The notes beneath the pieces were generated by a model. That model had not been told where the DNA came from. It made no database searches and saw only the letters and a program-made list of their open reading frames with translations. Made by a program: the position numbers and the translations under genes. A stretch of 64,000 nt of DNA from Rhynchospora pubera (taxonomy: Eukaryota > Streptophyta > Magnoliopsida > Poales > Cyperaceae), in NCBI GenBank assembly GCA_028095005.1, contig CM051461.1:162722574-162786573 (forward strand), given 5' to 3'. Every line of letters begins with the position of its first letter. The stretch's first letter is position 1. Below are positions 10,801 to 23,523 of this stretch, piece by piece.

Positions 10801-13540
10801 CTGATAGGGTCCTAAAACTCCATTTCCTGCTCTCTCGCAGGATTATGTTTTTGGATATAAAATTACCTTTGTGATGTTCATTTTCATCCATTAGATGAAA
10901 TAAAATAAGGTGCATCTAACGGGATCATCTATTGATTGTGGCAAATAACATTCCATTGCTCTCAAATTTCATAGGGATGCTCTTTTGGCTGGGACTCTCA
11001 TGTTGAGTTGATTGGGTTCATTGGACCATTCATTTGATAACTTGCTTTATAGACTTCTTTTCATCTAATTATGAAATTTCTTCAAAACAGATTTCACATC
11101 ATGAAGTGTCGCACACTGGTTTAGTGTCATAACATACAGCTTGTTGCTACGCTTCAATTAAATATGTTTGCTTCTATTATACAATATGCAGTGGTTGGCT
11201 GCTGTGGTGAAGGAGAAAGAGGGAAAAGACCTTTGATGACTAAAATAGCAGCTGAAAAAAGCGATGTGATTATGCTGACATCAGACAATCCAAAGAATGA
11301 AGATCCACGTAATGAACTTTCCATTTTTGGCATCATGGCTTCTTGTTCCTTCTTTTTGCAAGTTTTAATGTTTGCAGCTCTTCTCTATTGGTACTAGTGG
11401 ATATCTTGGATGACATGTTGGTTGGTGTGGGATGGACCATGCAAGATTATTTGAAGTATGGCGAGAATGATTACTATCCTCCACTCAAAAATGGCCACAG
11501 GCTCTTTTTACATGATATCAGAACAGTAGCTGTGCGATGTGCTGTCGCAATGGGTGAGGAGGGTGATATAGTTGTGAGTTTTCTCAGCTCCATAATTTTC
11601 CAGTAGGCTAACTGCATAATGAAAAATTTAACAAAGCATAACCCAAGACAATCCATTGTGGTACTCAGCACCCACTGCTGGCCTGTGTGGGGTTCATCCT
11701 GATATTGATCTCACCTTTTTACCTTTTTTTCTTTTAAAATAATAATTTCTTTGTTTATTTTGTTTAATCTATTCTATTTAGCTTATATGTTATTCATCCC
11801 AGTGCTCAGTGCAGTCTTAGAAATAAGTAAGAAAAATAGAGAAAATGGCCTGAAAGAAGCCTGAAATTCACATGTTTTTCTTGGCTTACATATTTTAGGT
11901 TGTTACTGGGAAGGGTAGTGATTCATTTCAGATTGAAGGCGACAAAAAGGAATTCTTTGATGATAGGGAAGAATGCAGAGACGCATTGCAGTTTGTTTAC
12001 GAACTGCACAAATCTGGAATTGACACAAGCGAGTTCCCTTGGAGGTAAACTTCCTATCAGGATTGAGTTTGATCTTGTTTGGAAAATGCTACTGTTTACC
12101 TTTTTCCTCGTTGAATTTAACTCGGGCTATGTTTGGTTGCATGGGAAGTTAGCAAACTTGAAGTTAGAGCACTAACTTTCAAACTCTCACCAACCAAACA
12201 TATCAAGGTTAGTGAAGTTAGTGCTAACTTCACTCTACTTCTCTAACTTGACAAAAAGTTGAGTTAGAGAAGTTTGTTCTCATGACCAACTTAAAAAATC
12301 AATATAATTATTATTATCATCTATTATATTAATTATAATTATAACATTAAAGTAACAATAATTATTATTATAATTAGTTAAATAATATTAATTGCAATTA
12401 TAATTAGAATAATAAATTATTAAAAATTAATATAATTATTATTATTATTACTGTACTAATTCATATTAATTATACTTACTAATTATAGTTATAATATTAA
12501 ATATTACTAACAATTATTTTTGTTGTTATTATTTCAATAAAATTACTATAATATTAATAAATATTATTATTATTTAGTGATATTATAACGTTAATTCTGA
12601 TTAAAATTACAATAATAACCCAATAATAAAATACAATAATAAATATAATAGTTAAATTAATGATAATTATAATTATAAAAGTGACATAATAATTAATATT
12701 ATAATCTAATAATGATAATATTATTGGTAAAATAATTATAATAATTAATATAACATTTATTATAGTAGATGTGATTAGTTATAAAAAGGAAAAAATATCT
12801 AAACTAATATTTTATTATTTTCTTCTATCTCTAACCTAAACATATCACACCAAACATCATTTTCTAACCTCAAGTTAGTACTAACTTTTCATAATCTCTA
12901 ACTTCCCTAATTTCAACCACTAACTTCAAAAGTCCTAATTTTGACCTCTAACATCACTAACTTCACCTCCAACCAAATGTACCTAGAGGAAGATTTGAAG
13001 GGTTATTGGATTTCAGAATCAGTAAGTTTATGTGCTTCTAGTATGGTACTGCTGTGCTTTGAAGGGTTATTTGTTTATGCCTTCTTGTTTTTATTAGCTT
13101 ATGTTGTGTTAACCAGTTTCTTGCAAAATTGAGGTGAATTGAGCTGTCTTTGTGGATGCTAATTGATTATTTATATAATTGCATAATTCAAGGTCAGGAA
13201 TGTCTATCCTGGGGTTTATTTCATTGGTTTTATGTATCGTATTTCCTGGACTTAGCGAGCATTTTTTTACCTGTAAAGTTTGAGCAGATGGGAAGCTGCA
13301 AAAAGTTGAACTCATTGGCATGATGAAATTTGTTGATAATTTAATGTCTTATGGATGTTATATTCAGCTTCATTTTGTATAACCTTTTTCTTGCTTTGCA
13401 AGTTGCTATTGATTCTCGTGTGTCCAATTGTTCGAGCTACTTTAAAAATTCGTCGAAAGGATTTTGTTACCAGACTATTACTGATGAAATTTCCTTTCCA
13501 TTTTCTTTGAATCTCTAACAGATTACCAGAAAGTCACTGA
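7883..13540 (+). CDS. MURE: MurE-like protein of plastids, ligase motifs degenerate
   Basis: Homologue of bacterial UDP-MurNAc-dipeptide:diaminopimelate ligase. In seed plants the MurE-like protein (PAP11) is associated with plastid-encoded RNA polymerase and needed for chloroplast development. Exons 7883-8341, 8867-9261, 9546-10447, 11192-11308, 11398-11573, 11899-12044 and 13522-13540 join in phase to 737 residues ending EFPWRLPESH. Residues 1 to about 45 look like a plastid transit peptide. An acidic plant-specific region follows, then the Mur domains from about 210. The start is the first ATG of the GC-rich exon. Positions that matter in bacterial MurE are changed: G-S-S-G-V-T-S (319-325) for the ATP loop G-T-N-G-K-T-T, M-D-S-S-I-D (389-394) for M-E-V-S-S-H, D-N-P-K (617-620) for D-N-P-R, and G-K-G-S-D (687-691) for G-K-G-H-E. 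The frame is otherwise intact, so a structural role is more likely than ligase activity. Confidence 0.93.
8537..8671 (+). mobile_element. tRNA-derived SINE in MURE intron 1
   Basis: It is flanked by the direct repeat GTAATATG (8529-8536 and 8672-8679). It has a tRNA-like 5' region with a good B box (GGTTCGAAACTGG), a weaker A-box-like stretch around CAGCTAGTG, and a terminal A run. It is an insertion, not a functional tRNA gene. Confidence 0.7.
12125..12984. mobile_element. AT-rich TIR element filling MURE intron 6
   Basis: The inverted ends GGCTATGTTTGGTTG and CAACCAAATGTACCT bound about 860 bp. Subterminal regions repeat CTAACTTCA/GAAGTTAG-type words in both orientations. The middle (about 12290-12790) is almost pure A/T with ATTATTAT runs. 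No coding sequence and no clear target duplication were found. Confidence 0.6.
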
Positions 13541-14335
13541 TAGTGGTGTGTCTAACTCTGATGGCCTGTTTTCTGATGTCCTGAATGCTGATGCTAATTA
13601 CACACTAAGAGCAATTTTGGTGATGTCTTCAGTCCCTTCTGGACTTTTGACAATGCGTGGTGGCTTTTTCCAGGTATATTATATAAGTTCTTTGAGAATC
13701 TTTATTGTCATGCTCATCTGATTTATATTTATGCGGTTCTTTCAGGTAGTGTCATTTGCAAGGCTTTTCTCGGACTGTTCATTGATTTCGGAGTTGACAA
13801 TTGAAATTTCATCTGGCCGCTTGGTCTGATGAGGCAAATTTATCTGACACTCTGGGAATTGATAGATATATTTTTGTGGCTTGAATTATGTTGATAATAG
13901 TTGGAATACCCCGTCAATGACATGGGTGCTACAGTTTTTTTTTTCCAAGGCAAATTAGGCTGATATGGAGGTGCATTCTTTTCCCCTTTTTGCGTTCGTT
14001 TGACTCTGTATGGGGCAAGAAATATGGTCTTTTCCTTTTTTTTTTTTTGCCCCTTCTGCTTGCATACTTTTATTACGATTTTACTGATATTACATTTTGT
14101 ATTTGTAAATCTTCTTGAATATGACTTTTGACCTTTTTTTAAGTTCTATACTTGTATTATATTTTAGTTGTTCGTTAGATTTGGCTAGCTACTTTTATTT
14201 AATACAGAACAATTGGGAATTTTGAAATTTCTGGGAAATAACACTGCAGCTAGCCTTCAGTTTTCTTGGTTGACGGGTAAACAAGCTTGTAGTTCAAACT
14301 AAATTGCACCTGTCGTCCCAACAAGGCAACAATCT

Positions 14336-14493
14336 TTTTTTTTGGAAGATAAATTGGAGGTCTAAGCCACCCAACTTATATTTTTTAAATTAAATGTCTA
14401 TGAAAGATCCCCCAGCCGGGTTTCGAACCTGCGACTTTTCACTCAAGGAGTCAAGGTGCATTGCTCTTTGCCACTAGACTAAGAGCTGGTTCT
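14336..14493 (-). mobile_element. Au-like tRNA-derived SINE
   Basis: A 17-bp target duplication flanks it: CAACAAGGCAACAATCT at 14319-14335 and CAACAAGGTAACAATCT at 14494-14510. Read on the minus strand, the 158-bp body starts GAGAACCAGCTCTTAG, then has an A box (TAGTCTAGTGG) and a B box (GGTTCGAAACC), and ends in a homopolymer run. Boxes, tail and flanking repeat together show a pol III retroposon. Confidence 0.88.
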
Positions 14494-14585
14494 CAACAAG
14501 GTAACAATCTAAGGCCATTTATGTGAAATATTACTGAAGACTAATATTTGTTTCAAAGAGTAGCGGTTGGATATAACATACTAAT

Positions 14586-14742
14586 GGGTGCGTTTGGATC
14601 GTTGGAAGAAAGAAGAAGAAGAAGGAAGAAGAAGAAAAAAAATTATAAACAATCCAAACTCTTCACAAAGTTACACACTTCCCAATACTTCTTCTCACTT
14701 TTTCCCTTCTTTCCTTCTTCCCACACCTATCCAAACGGAGCC
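14586..14742. mobile_element. MITE, GGCTCCGTTTGGATG family (copy 2)
   Basis: The 157-bp element has ends GGGTGCGTTTGGATC and TATCCAAACGGAGCC and is flanked by AAT on both sides. The interior is purine-rich on the left and pyrimidine-rich on the right. Confidence 0.78.
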
Positions 14743-15787
14743 AATATGAAGCACAAGTACGTATTTGCTTAGGATGCTCCCAGATGAACAATGTACGATT
14801 ACAGAGCGTTGAAAATGGAACCCTCTTGCATCCTATAGCCTAAAACTTTAGAATGTCTCAACATGTCAATTTTTTTTTTTTTTGACGCATATATTTAAAA
14901 CAAAGAGTTCGTTTAGTCGACAATTAAATTTCCTTTTTTGTTATAACGAAGACAACTGTTTTCACAACTATCGCTTTCGAAAGCTCGTCAAAACGGATGA
15001 TCAAATACTATTCAAACTTACACAATGCAATTCAACACATTATAATTTAACTATAGTTCATTTATAAAATGATTTCTCAAAGTAGGGAGATTTAGAAATT
15101 AAAAAGCTGGAGTAACCTCGTTGAATGTGGCAGGAAGCTATTCCACATCTAAGAATAGTCCATAAAAAAAATATATATGGTAACAAAGAATTGCAGTGTG
15201 AGAAAGAAATTGACTGATGGAATTGCAAATCAACTCTCTCAACTTTCTTTTTGGATAAGTCCCTCAGCTTCTATTTTTTTTTTCTTTTTTTTTTTGTTGA
15301 AAGAGATACTTTAGACAGATATTTACCGGGCAAACAAGCACCACCTGTTCTGGGCAGGTGACCAGGTGTAAGTTTTAGAAGCAAAAAAAAAAAATCATGT
15401 ACGGCAAGTCGGCAACATAAAATTTTGAAATAGCTTACGTAATTAAACCAACTAAAATAATTAAATTAATTAGCTAAAACCCAGACAGCTTCGCTGAGGC
15501 GTAATAATCAACAATTAAAGCTTCAATAGAAATAGAATCATTCGTGGCCATTACTCCATGACCACAACGCCGGAGTCAACACTATGTCCCCCCATTTATA
15601 TTTTCTCCAATTTTCAATCCCAAACCAGGCGGCTTCTGCCGCGTAGTTGCCCAGCCTCCCTTTCAAAAGTCTTACAGAGAGGAAGACGTCAAAACGAATG
15701 ATCTCCTTCTGTATCAAACCTTGCTCCGATCAACTCATCTTGCATTGATTTTGTACCAATTTCACTGGAACAGCACAAGTGAAGTGT

Positions 15788-18700
15788 ATGGAGGAGGAGG
15801 GAGGAGGGTGGGAGGCTGCTAAGTTCCGGGTCATGACCCGGTCTAATTCTAGTGTCAACAAGGTGTTTGTTGCTTTGCCAGAGGAGTGTAAGGCTGGCAA
15901 GTCAGTTCTCAATTGGGCTCTGAAGGCTTTTCCAGAACATTCAGTGATTGTGATCACCCACATCCATGTCAAGTCCTCTTTAACTAATCTGGCAAGTATG
16001 TTCCTGACAAGTTTGAGGTTGTGCATTGGATTTGATTTAGCTTAAATTGAGCATAATTTTGCCAACCAAACTAGGTCTTATGGTGATAAGGCTAAGATTT
16101 AGGTTGAATTCGGCTATTCGAATGTGAAATTATAGCCTGTTCAGTTGGTATGTATACCTCATTAACTTTTCTGTGTATGATATGTAAAATAACTGATGTG
16201 GTGATTTCAATGACTAATGGGATTGGAAACAAGGTTAGCTTAACCTGGTAATAATTCATAGCTCTGTGCGTTCATCCCTAATTAAGGAAAATGTTACCCC
16301 ACCACCGGTAATGGTCGAGGCTTACTAGGTCTGTACCACCAGCTTTAATAACTCTGTGTGCTCACAAAGGATTACTGTGCATATCATTAGGTGGATTTCA
16401 GTTTATGTACCTAAGGTAGATTTTAGGATATTGCACCAGGATAGTGACATATAAAAGAGATATCACAAACTGCAATATTTCCATGCACACTGTGCTTCTT
16501 TGTGAAAAGAACATTTTTTTGTTATCAAAATATAGAACCCTTAATTCGATTGCACTGATTGGCCGGTGCGAGTTGGGAGTTACACCCCACAGTTCTTCTT
16601 TGAAAACTGACCTAGTACACTGCAGATACATAGATCAAATTAATTCAAGAATATCGATTCTTCTTGAGTTATATATAAATCTTCTGATCCTCCTGTTATG
16701 CTTGTTTGCTAAAACTGAAGAAACTGCTTTTATATCTGGCATGAAATTTTCAGGCCCGACAAACTCATATCCAAATGTGTATGGGTCCATCATAAACCTT
16801 GAAAGGAAAAGAGCGGATAGGCTGCTCAACAATTACCTTTATGCATGTGCAAAACTAAAGGTACATACAAGGCAAAATTGTTTCCATTTTTTTATTCCTA
16901 CTAAATTCAAGAAAAAGTGAAGTTTTCAGGAATAAAATGTGAATATTTTGCATGTGTATAGCTAATGATTATGCTCAGAGGAATATTTATATGATTCCTT
17001 AGCATTAGAATCTGGAAAACTGTTTGATGATTCTAATCTTCGATTTTGGAACTGTTGCTTCTGGTACACATATATAAACAGAAAAGTGTCCACCTGTAAC
17101 TGTTGCATGAGAGTTGATTTGATAATGTTTTTTTCCATTTGTTTCGCTTATGTTGTCTAATGAAGAATTCAGTGTTAATCACAATACCTGTTGTAACGAT
17201 GAAATGAAGCTAGAATAAAGCCTTCATAATAGATTATCTCAAGTGCAGTATGTGTAAGCAGAATCTGATAATTATTTTTGTCGTAATCATATCTGACTTC
17301 GTTATCTTTCCCCTTGAAATTTTTAAGGTTAGAGCTGAGAAGCTAGTGTTCGAGGCAGATGATGTTGCTAAAGGGCTTTTGGATCTCATTACTCTGCATG
17401 GAGTCACTACTCTTGTAATGGGAGCTGCACAAAACAAACACTATACTAAGTATGTGTGAGCAAAAAGATAAAATATCCTTTTCATTTCCCTCAGTCAAAT
17501 GATTTTGAACTTTTTTGTTTCTCAGCATTTTCTTTAGGTTATATATTCTCCTTCTCAAAGTGACGGCACACTTTCTCCATTCATTTGTAGGAACATGGAA
17601 CGACCCACATCAAAAAAAGCAATTGAAGTGATGCAGAAAGCTGATCCATCATGTAGGATATATTTTGTTTGTAGGGATGACCTCATTTATACAAGGTACT
17701 TTCCATTTTTTATATGCCTCTTTTGTTTGTTTAAAATTTGCTATTTTGCTCCAAATAAAATTTGAAATTTGTAGGAAATTGATTACTGCCATATGCAGTT
17801 TTGCCATCCCTTGCTATCGCTAAACATATATAGTGATCAAAGTGAACATATACAGACAAATAAGTTCAATAAAAATAAGTTGAATATGCATATAAAAATC
17901 TGAACAAGAGGTGACAACACTTATTTGTTTGTAAGTGTTCACTTTGATAGTCTATATGTTTATCTTATCTGTTTTAAGTGTTCAATTTATGTTTTGCGAT
18001 GGCAAGGGATGGCAAAACTAGAGATGGCAGTTATCATTTCTGAAATTTGTAAGGATGGATCCTTTAAAAATTAATAATGCTGCACCTCTGCTTGTGAATT
18101 GAAGGCTGCAACTCAACAATGAAAACATTAAATCGAAATCATCTCTAAAACTTCAAATATTTTCTCTCTTTTTTGCTCAAAATTTGCATGATCAAGTGAA
18201 ATTTAGTCAGGACCAATGTTCAGTTTTGGTAACTACCTGATAATGCAATCTAGTCAACATATATATTGCACTGTGTATTTTGAAAATATCTGACCAGCCT
18301 TTGTTCGTTTATTGATTTTGTTTTCTGGTCCACTCCCATGGTGATTTTGGTACGTTTTGTTATCTAGTCCTTACACCCTCCAACTCCACCCCTAATGCAA
18401 CACACACATTGTCTTATATTACATAAGATTGACATAGTTACGTTTTCACAACAGAGAGGCAACTTCAAGTGCATCCCCTGTAGGTGTGCCATCCCTAGGA
18501 GGACCCAAATTACTATCCTACCTGTCACAACAATTAAAATCTCTGCCATCTGTTAAACAATCCAGTGGATCTCCCAACTTACGACCTATTGTTCATGAAG
18601 GTCTGGAAGATAGATCTCTTCATCCTTTCGAAGAGATGTCAACAAGAAATCAAATAAGACAGGATGAGTTGGAGACACATAGTGACTCAGACTCATCACC

Positions 18701-21700
18701 CTCAACAGATTTTAAGATTGAAGCAGGATATACATTTCATGAGATCCATAAGACCCTTCGATCTACATCGTCATTGAAAAAACCAGTGCTTAGAAATGTA
18801 AGTACTCCTTGAAAACATCTAATGCAATTATTAGTTCTCATATTATTTGGTGACTTTGGGTGCAATTGGGTGTATTTGCAACTCTCAGGATCATTATGCT
18901 TCTTTGTGAACTTTCTTTATGCTAGTACCATGTCTATGCTTGTGCATGACCAAGACAAGTATATTTCTGATCTTTATACATTGTCAAAACATGATTTTCT
19001 TGCTCTAATGTGACTATCGAGGAGATAATACAACTGAGAGGGGGGTGGGGGTGGGGAGGTTGGGGTGCATGAAATTAAACACTGGCAATTATTCATGGTT
19101 ACCAAATTTTAGGGAGGCATGAGGTTTCATGAGCATGATGACTATGATGATACCTATGCCAGGCTCCAAGAGGCATTACTGGAAGCTGAGGCCTTGAAGA
19201 TAGAAGTCTTGGCAGAGTGCAATCGGCGTAAAAAGACTGAAAGAGAGCTCTCTTTGGCTATCATTAAAGTAATGAATCTGTTTTTCATACGACCTAAACA
19301 TTTTTTTTCCCAAGTTCATGGAATTGCCTATTTCTCAATTGGTTGGAGTATATGGTGGCTCTTCTCAGTTTTTATTGGTGCTGTTGCAATATTTATTTTC
19401 CTTTTATCTCCTGGCCTGTTATTATTTCTGAGGCTTTATTACAAAATATCATGTGCCTTTTGTTTCCCATTTTTATTATGCATCATGTTCATTGGGTTTT
19501 CCTGAACCAATTTGCTTGATGATGGTACTTTTAACTTTTAGCACACTAGCCGTTTGCCACCTTTGGATGCAGTTTGCGATTTATGCATCAGTTATAGGCA
19601 TATAGTGCATCTAAGACTAAAATAAATAAAAATGTTGGCTGGCTTCTTCTCCAGGCTAAACAATCAGATGACCTGCACCAAAAAGAGTTAAAAGAGAGGA
19701 AAGAAATTGAGCAAAAGCTTGGCGACTTGGACTACTATGCAAAAGGTATAGAAGAAAAGTTAGCCGGGGCTGGCTGCCTTCTCAACTCAATGCAAGATGA
19801 CTATGACAGATTGCTGAAAGAACATGAAATTTCTGTTAAAGAGGCTGAGAATTTTCGTAATGAAAGCAACAATATGAATTCTTCTAGTTCCTGCTTAGGG
19901 CCCAACATTAAGTTCTCTTATGCAGAGTTGAAGCTGGCTACTCAAGGTTTCAGTGATCTGCTGAAAATGGAGGAAGATGAGTTTGGACAGGCTTACATGG
20001 GTACAATTTCGAATACCTTAGTTGCTGTGAAGTTGTTGCACTCCGGAAGCATTTATGATAAATTACGATTCAAGCAAGAGGTTTATCAATTTATTACCTT
20101 GCAATTAGCATGAACAAGTAGAGAACACAATACTGGCAATTTATGTGTAAATATGATCTATGAGTAAAAATTTAAAACATTGCAATTAGCATGAACAAAT
20201 AGAGAACACAATACTGGCAATTTATGTGTAAATATGATCTATGAGTAAAAATTTAAAACATTGAGTATTTACATATGCCCAAGAAACAAAAATAAAGAAC
20301 AGAAATTAGAAAGTATTAAAATTTCTTTTTCCTTTTACCTCTTTTGAAGGGCATAATGTGTAAGTTGTTAAAGTAAAGTAATAGGGAATTTTGAAGTTTT
20401 AAGAAAAAATAGGAAAGACTTTTTTTGTCGCTGAGGGTATTTCCCTCATGGTGTTATCCAGCAACCATAGCATGTCATGTGTCAACCCTACTTCTGCAAG
20501 TACAAACTTAAGTGTAGACTCTGTACAAATTTACTGTCAAGTGAGAACTCGGTACAAATATGAATTTGTGCAGTACCGACACTTGTTTGTGTTTTGTGCA
20601 ATCATGTGGCGCTCTCTCCCCGGTGACCGACTAAAGGAGGAAAATGCCTTGACTGTTTGTTAGAAACTACAAAAATAGACTATTGGAAGTTCTCTCTTTT
20701 TTTTTTTTCCTTTTTTTTTGGGCATTTTGAACCTCTGTGGCTCTGTCTTTGGCTGGTTGGGGCAGAGAGGGAGAGGGATGGGCTCACTTCTGCGAACCAA
20801 TTTTCCAACAGGTTCTGATTTCTGAGTGCAGTTTTATTTCAAATGTGGTTTAGGCCTATAGGACACCAATGCAGGAACAGTTGACCAGACACCCACCAGT
20901 CAGCAATACCTGAAACTAAGCTCCTTAATACCACTGTCTGTTCTGATATCATAAGCTTAACCAACCATACTAATATGTTAAGGGCATAATTTTTATCATA
21001 GGTCACTATTCTTGGTACTCTGCGGCACCCAAATCTGGTAACTTTAGTCGGATCTTGCCAAGATCCTCATGCTCTGGTCTATGAGCATGTACCAAGGAGT
21101 CTACAAGAACACTTAGCCAGTCCAGATGGTGCACTGTCGTTGACATGGCAGATGCGCACCAGAATAATTGGCGAAATCTGCTTTGCTCTTATATTTCTCC
21201 ACTGCAGTAAGCCTCATGCCATAATCCATGGCAACCTCAGGCCTGAAACTGTTCTCATCGATTCTAATTTTCATGTCAAGCTAAGCAATTATGGAACCTC
21301 TACGTTTCTAAGATCAACCGAATCTCTGGAAAATTCATACCTGGACCCAGATATCACAGTTTTTCTGAAGCCAACACTGAAGTCTGATGTCTACTCCTTT
21401 GGTATGATTATACTCCATCTTTTGACTGGGAGGTCTCCTCTGGCCATTACTGGGGTGGTCAAGGAAGCATTGGCGAATGGGGGGTTGACATCAGTGATTG
21501 ATAAGTCAGCTGGGGATTGGCCAGTTGTGCAGGCCATGCAGCTGGCTTACCTGGGACTCAGATGTGCTGAATCGAGTAAGGAGAAATGGCCAGATTTAGT
21601 CAATGATGTGTGGAAGGTTCTCGAGCCTATAAAAAATGCTGCATCATTAACCATGTCACCCCCATTTGGATCCTATTTGGATGGGAATGGTATGCCATTC

Positions 21701-22312
21701 TATTTTATCTGCCCAATTTTTCAGGTATGAAACTATTAATTTTGTTTTTTTGCATCCTAATTTATACTTTCAATGGGAATGCTGGTTTGTTTGTGACAAG
21801 TAAATATTCAATGTGCAAGACGATTCCATGATTCCATCCTTCGAGGGACGTGGGAATTTCCAAGTGTAAGGAGATTTTTGAACAAAAATGGGAAAAAAAT
21901 AGGGAAAAACGAGGCTCTTGGTGGGTGCCTCAGGGTTCTCTTCTAATGATAGGGTACTATACCAGACTACTGATGACTGCTGCATCCTGTTCATTAAATG
22001 AGAAAGGGAGGAGAAAGCTGCAGTATACTAATTTATATTAATATAACAACACAACCTTCATGTGGACACTTTACTATTTCACCATATCCATAGAGCTAAT
22101 TTTTATTTACTGATCTCATTCAGGAGGTCATGAAGGATCCACAGATTGCTGCAGATGGGTATACTTATGAAGCTGAGGCTATAAAAGGTTGGCTTGATAG
22201 TGGACATGACAGATCACCGATGACTAATTTGAAACTGTCGCATCTTCAGCTCATTCCAAACTATCCCCTTCGTTCTGCTATTCAAGAGTGGTTTCAGCAC
22301 CAGCCACAGTAG
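15788..22312 (+). CDS. Gene A: USP/pseudokinase/U-box protein (PUB33-like)
   Basis: Exons 15788-15995, 16754-16860, 17328-17449, 17591-17695, 18455-18797, 19113-19268, 19655-20080, 21002-21724 and 22124-22312 give 792 residues in phase. A UspA-like domain (about 10-180) is followed by a Ser/Asp-rich linker, a coiled coil (about 295-415), a kinase-like domain (about 440-705) and a U-box (about 722-792, FICPI then DGYTYEAEAIKGWL). U-box proteins of this type are E3 ubiquitin ligases. The kinase part keeps the VAVK lysine (473), but the Gly loop reads M-E-E-D-E-F-G-Q. The catalytic-loop Asp is Asn (H-G-N-L-R-P-E-T, Asn567) and DFG is N-Y-G (Asn585). Phosphotransfer is therefore unlikely, while the E3 module looks complete. 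Start: first ATG of the USP exon. It is the most diverged family member here. Confidence 0.9.
17781..18035. mobile_element. MITE with about 43-bp inverted ends, copy 1 (gene A intron 4)
   Basis: It begins GATTACTGCCATATGC and ends GATGGCAGTTATC. The arms share TTTTGCCATCCCTTGC in inverse orientation. A second copy lies reversed at 24697-24969 in gene B intron 1. No coding capacity. Confidence 0.8.
20101..20262. repeat. Tandem duplication, 2 x 81 bp, in gene A intron 7
   Basis: The 81-bp unit starting GCAATTAGCATGAACAA occurs twice head to tail, with about one difference (AAGTAGAG against AAATAGAG). It begins 20 bases after the exon 7 donor, so the duplication is recent and confined to the intron. 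Confidence 0.92.
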
Positions 22313-22925
22313 CCATAACCTGCTCAATTTACCATTTTTTTTTTTCATACTTGTTTGTTTTCGCTTTCTCTTTTTCTTTTTGTATAATCCTATTATTTTG
22401 TATAGCTGTATAGATATAGCAATATATGCAAATTCAAACCTCACGAAGAGTAATTTATTTGCCACGAGAGTTGTCATATAGATTCTCAAGCGTAATAAGC
22501 ATGTCAGTTTTATTTTATATATATTTGCAATCTGGTGTATTTAACAAAACATAATTGTCTCCTCTGTGTGTGGAGTGTACACAAGGAATAGTTTATCCCA
22601 ATTATTTTCTTTAATATACACTCAAATATGGACCTATTGGTGTGTTGAATGAGATTTCAATTTGTCAAAGTTACGTACGATTGAACCTGGAGGAACTTTA
22701 GTACCTTCACTAGAGAGCCTTTTTTTCATGTAAAGGGGACAATAAATAGTTTCATCTGTGTACTTAGGAGCAGGCCATGTAGATCTTCTCTTCATGCCTT
22801 CATGATGTTGAACAAAATACTATTTTGGGGTTTGATTTTGGTAATAAGCGGTCGCTTTCTATTACAATTCAAGCCCGTGATTTCGGCAAGAAGATTCAAG
22901 TTATTAGATGTAAATTATTATCTAT

Positions 22926-23114
22926 GGCTCCGTTTGGATGCGTTGAGAATAAGGTAGGAAGAAGGAAGAAGTGAAGAAATTTATTGGGAAGAGGTAAATT
23001 TATTGGGAAGTGTGTAACTTTTGTGAAGAGTTTGGATGTTTAGAAATAAATTTATTGGTAAAAAGTGGTTATTCCTTATTCCTTATTCCGGGAAGAAGCC
23101 ATCCAAACGGAGCC
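22926..23114. mobile_element. MITE, GGCTCCGTTTGGATG family, 189-bp form (copy 3)
   Basis: The inverted ends GGCTCCGTTTGGATGC and CATCCAAACGGAGCC are perfect over 14 bases, and TAT flanks each side. The body is closely similar to 43559-43747 in the same orientation and to 55640-55821 reversed. Confidence 0.88.
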
Positions 23115-23367
23115 TATATCATTTTGAAATCTGTGTTTCAGATCGCCTATTTTAAGCAATAAATTACTCAATTTTTTTTTATTAATAGGTACGATATTTC
23201 TAATTTCCATCCAAATGAGCCTATCTAATTGATAAATAAAAGAAATCGACCAGCAACTACCTTTTTTAATTTCCCAATTATTTATTATCAGGGTTAATAT
23301 TTTGTTCTGAACTCAGTTTGAATTTTTCAATCCAATTATATATACCAAAATGCATGCTAATTTTCTT

Positions 23368-23523
23368 GGGGCAGTTTGGATCGCTTAGGAATAAGGAATA
23401 GCATATTTCTAGGCGGAAAACAATATGAAGTGTGTAATTTTGTGAAGAGTTTGGATGATTAGGAATAATTTTTCGTCTAAGAAGAGACGATTCCTCTTAT
23501 TCCTAAGCGATTCAAACGGCCCC
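23368..23523. mobile_element. MITE, related short form (copy 4)
   Basis: The ends GGGGCAGTTTGGATCGCTTAGG and its near-inverse, finishing CAAACGGCCCC, bound 156 bp. The internal words GGAATAAGG and TGTGTAATTTTGTGAAG are shared with the family. The target duplication is ambiguous. Confidence 0.7.

Larger units (their letters stand above)
13541..15787. other. Intergenic region between MURE and gene A
   Basis: It holds the MURE 3' flank, a SINE (14336-14493), a short MITE (14586-14742), several T or A runs, and the presumed promoter of gene A. No further gene is supported. Confidence 0.65.

Noticed and set aside
14400..14493. tRNA-like sequence with A and B boxes on the minus strand
   Set aside because: No complete cloverleaf, a long 3' extension and a 17-bp flanking duplication make it a SINE, not a tRNA gene.
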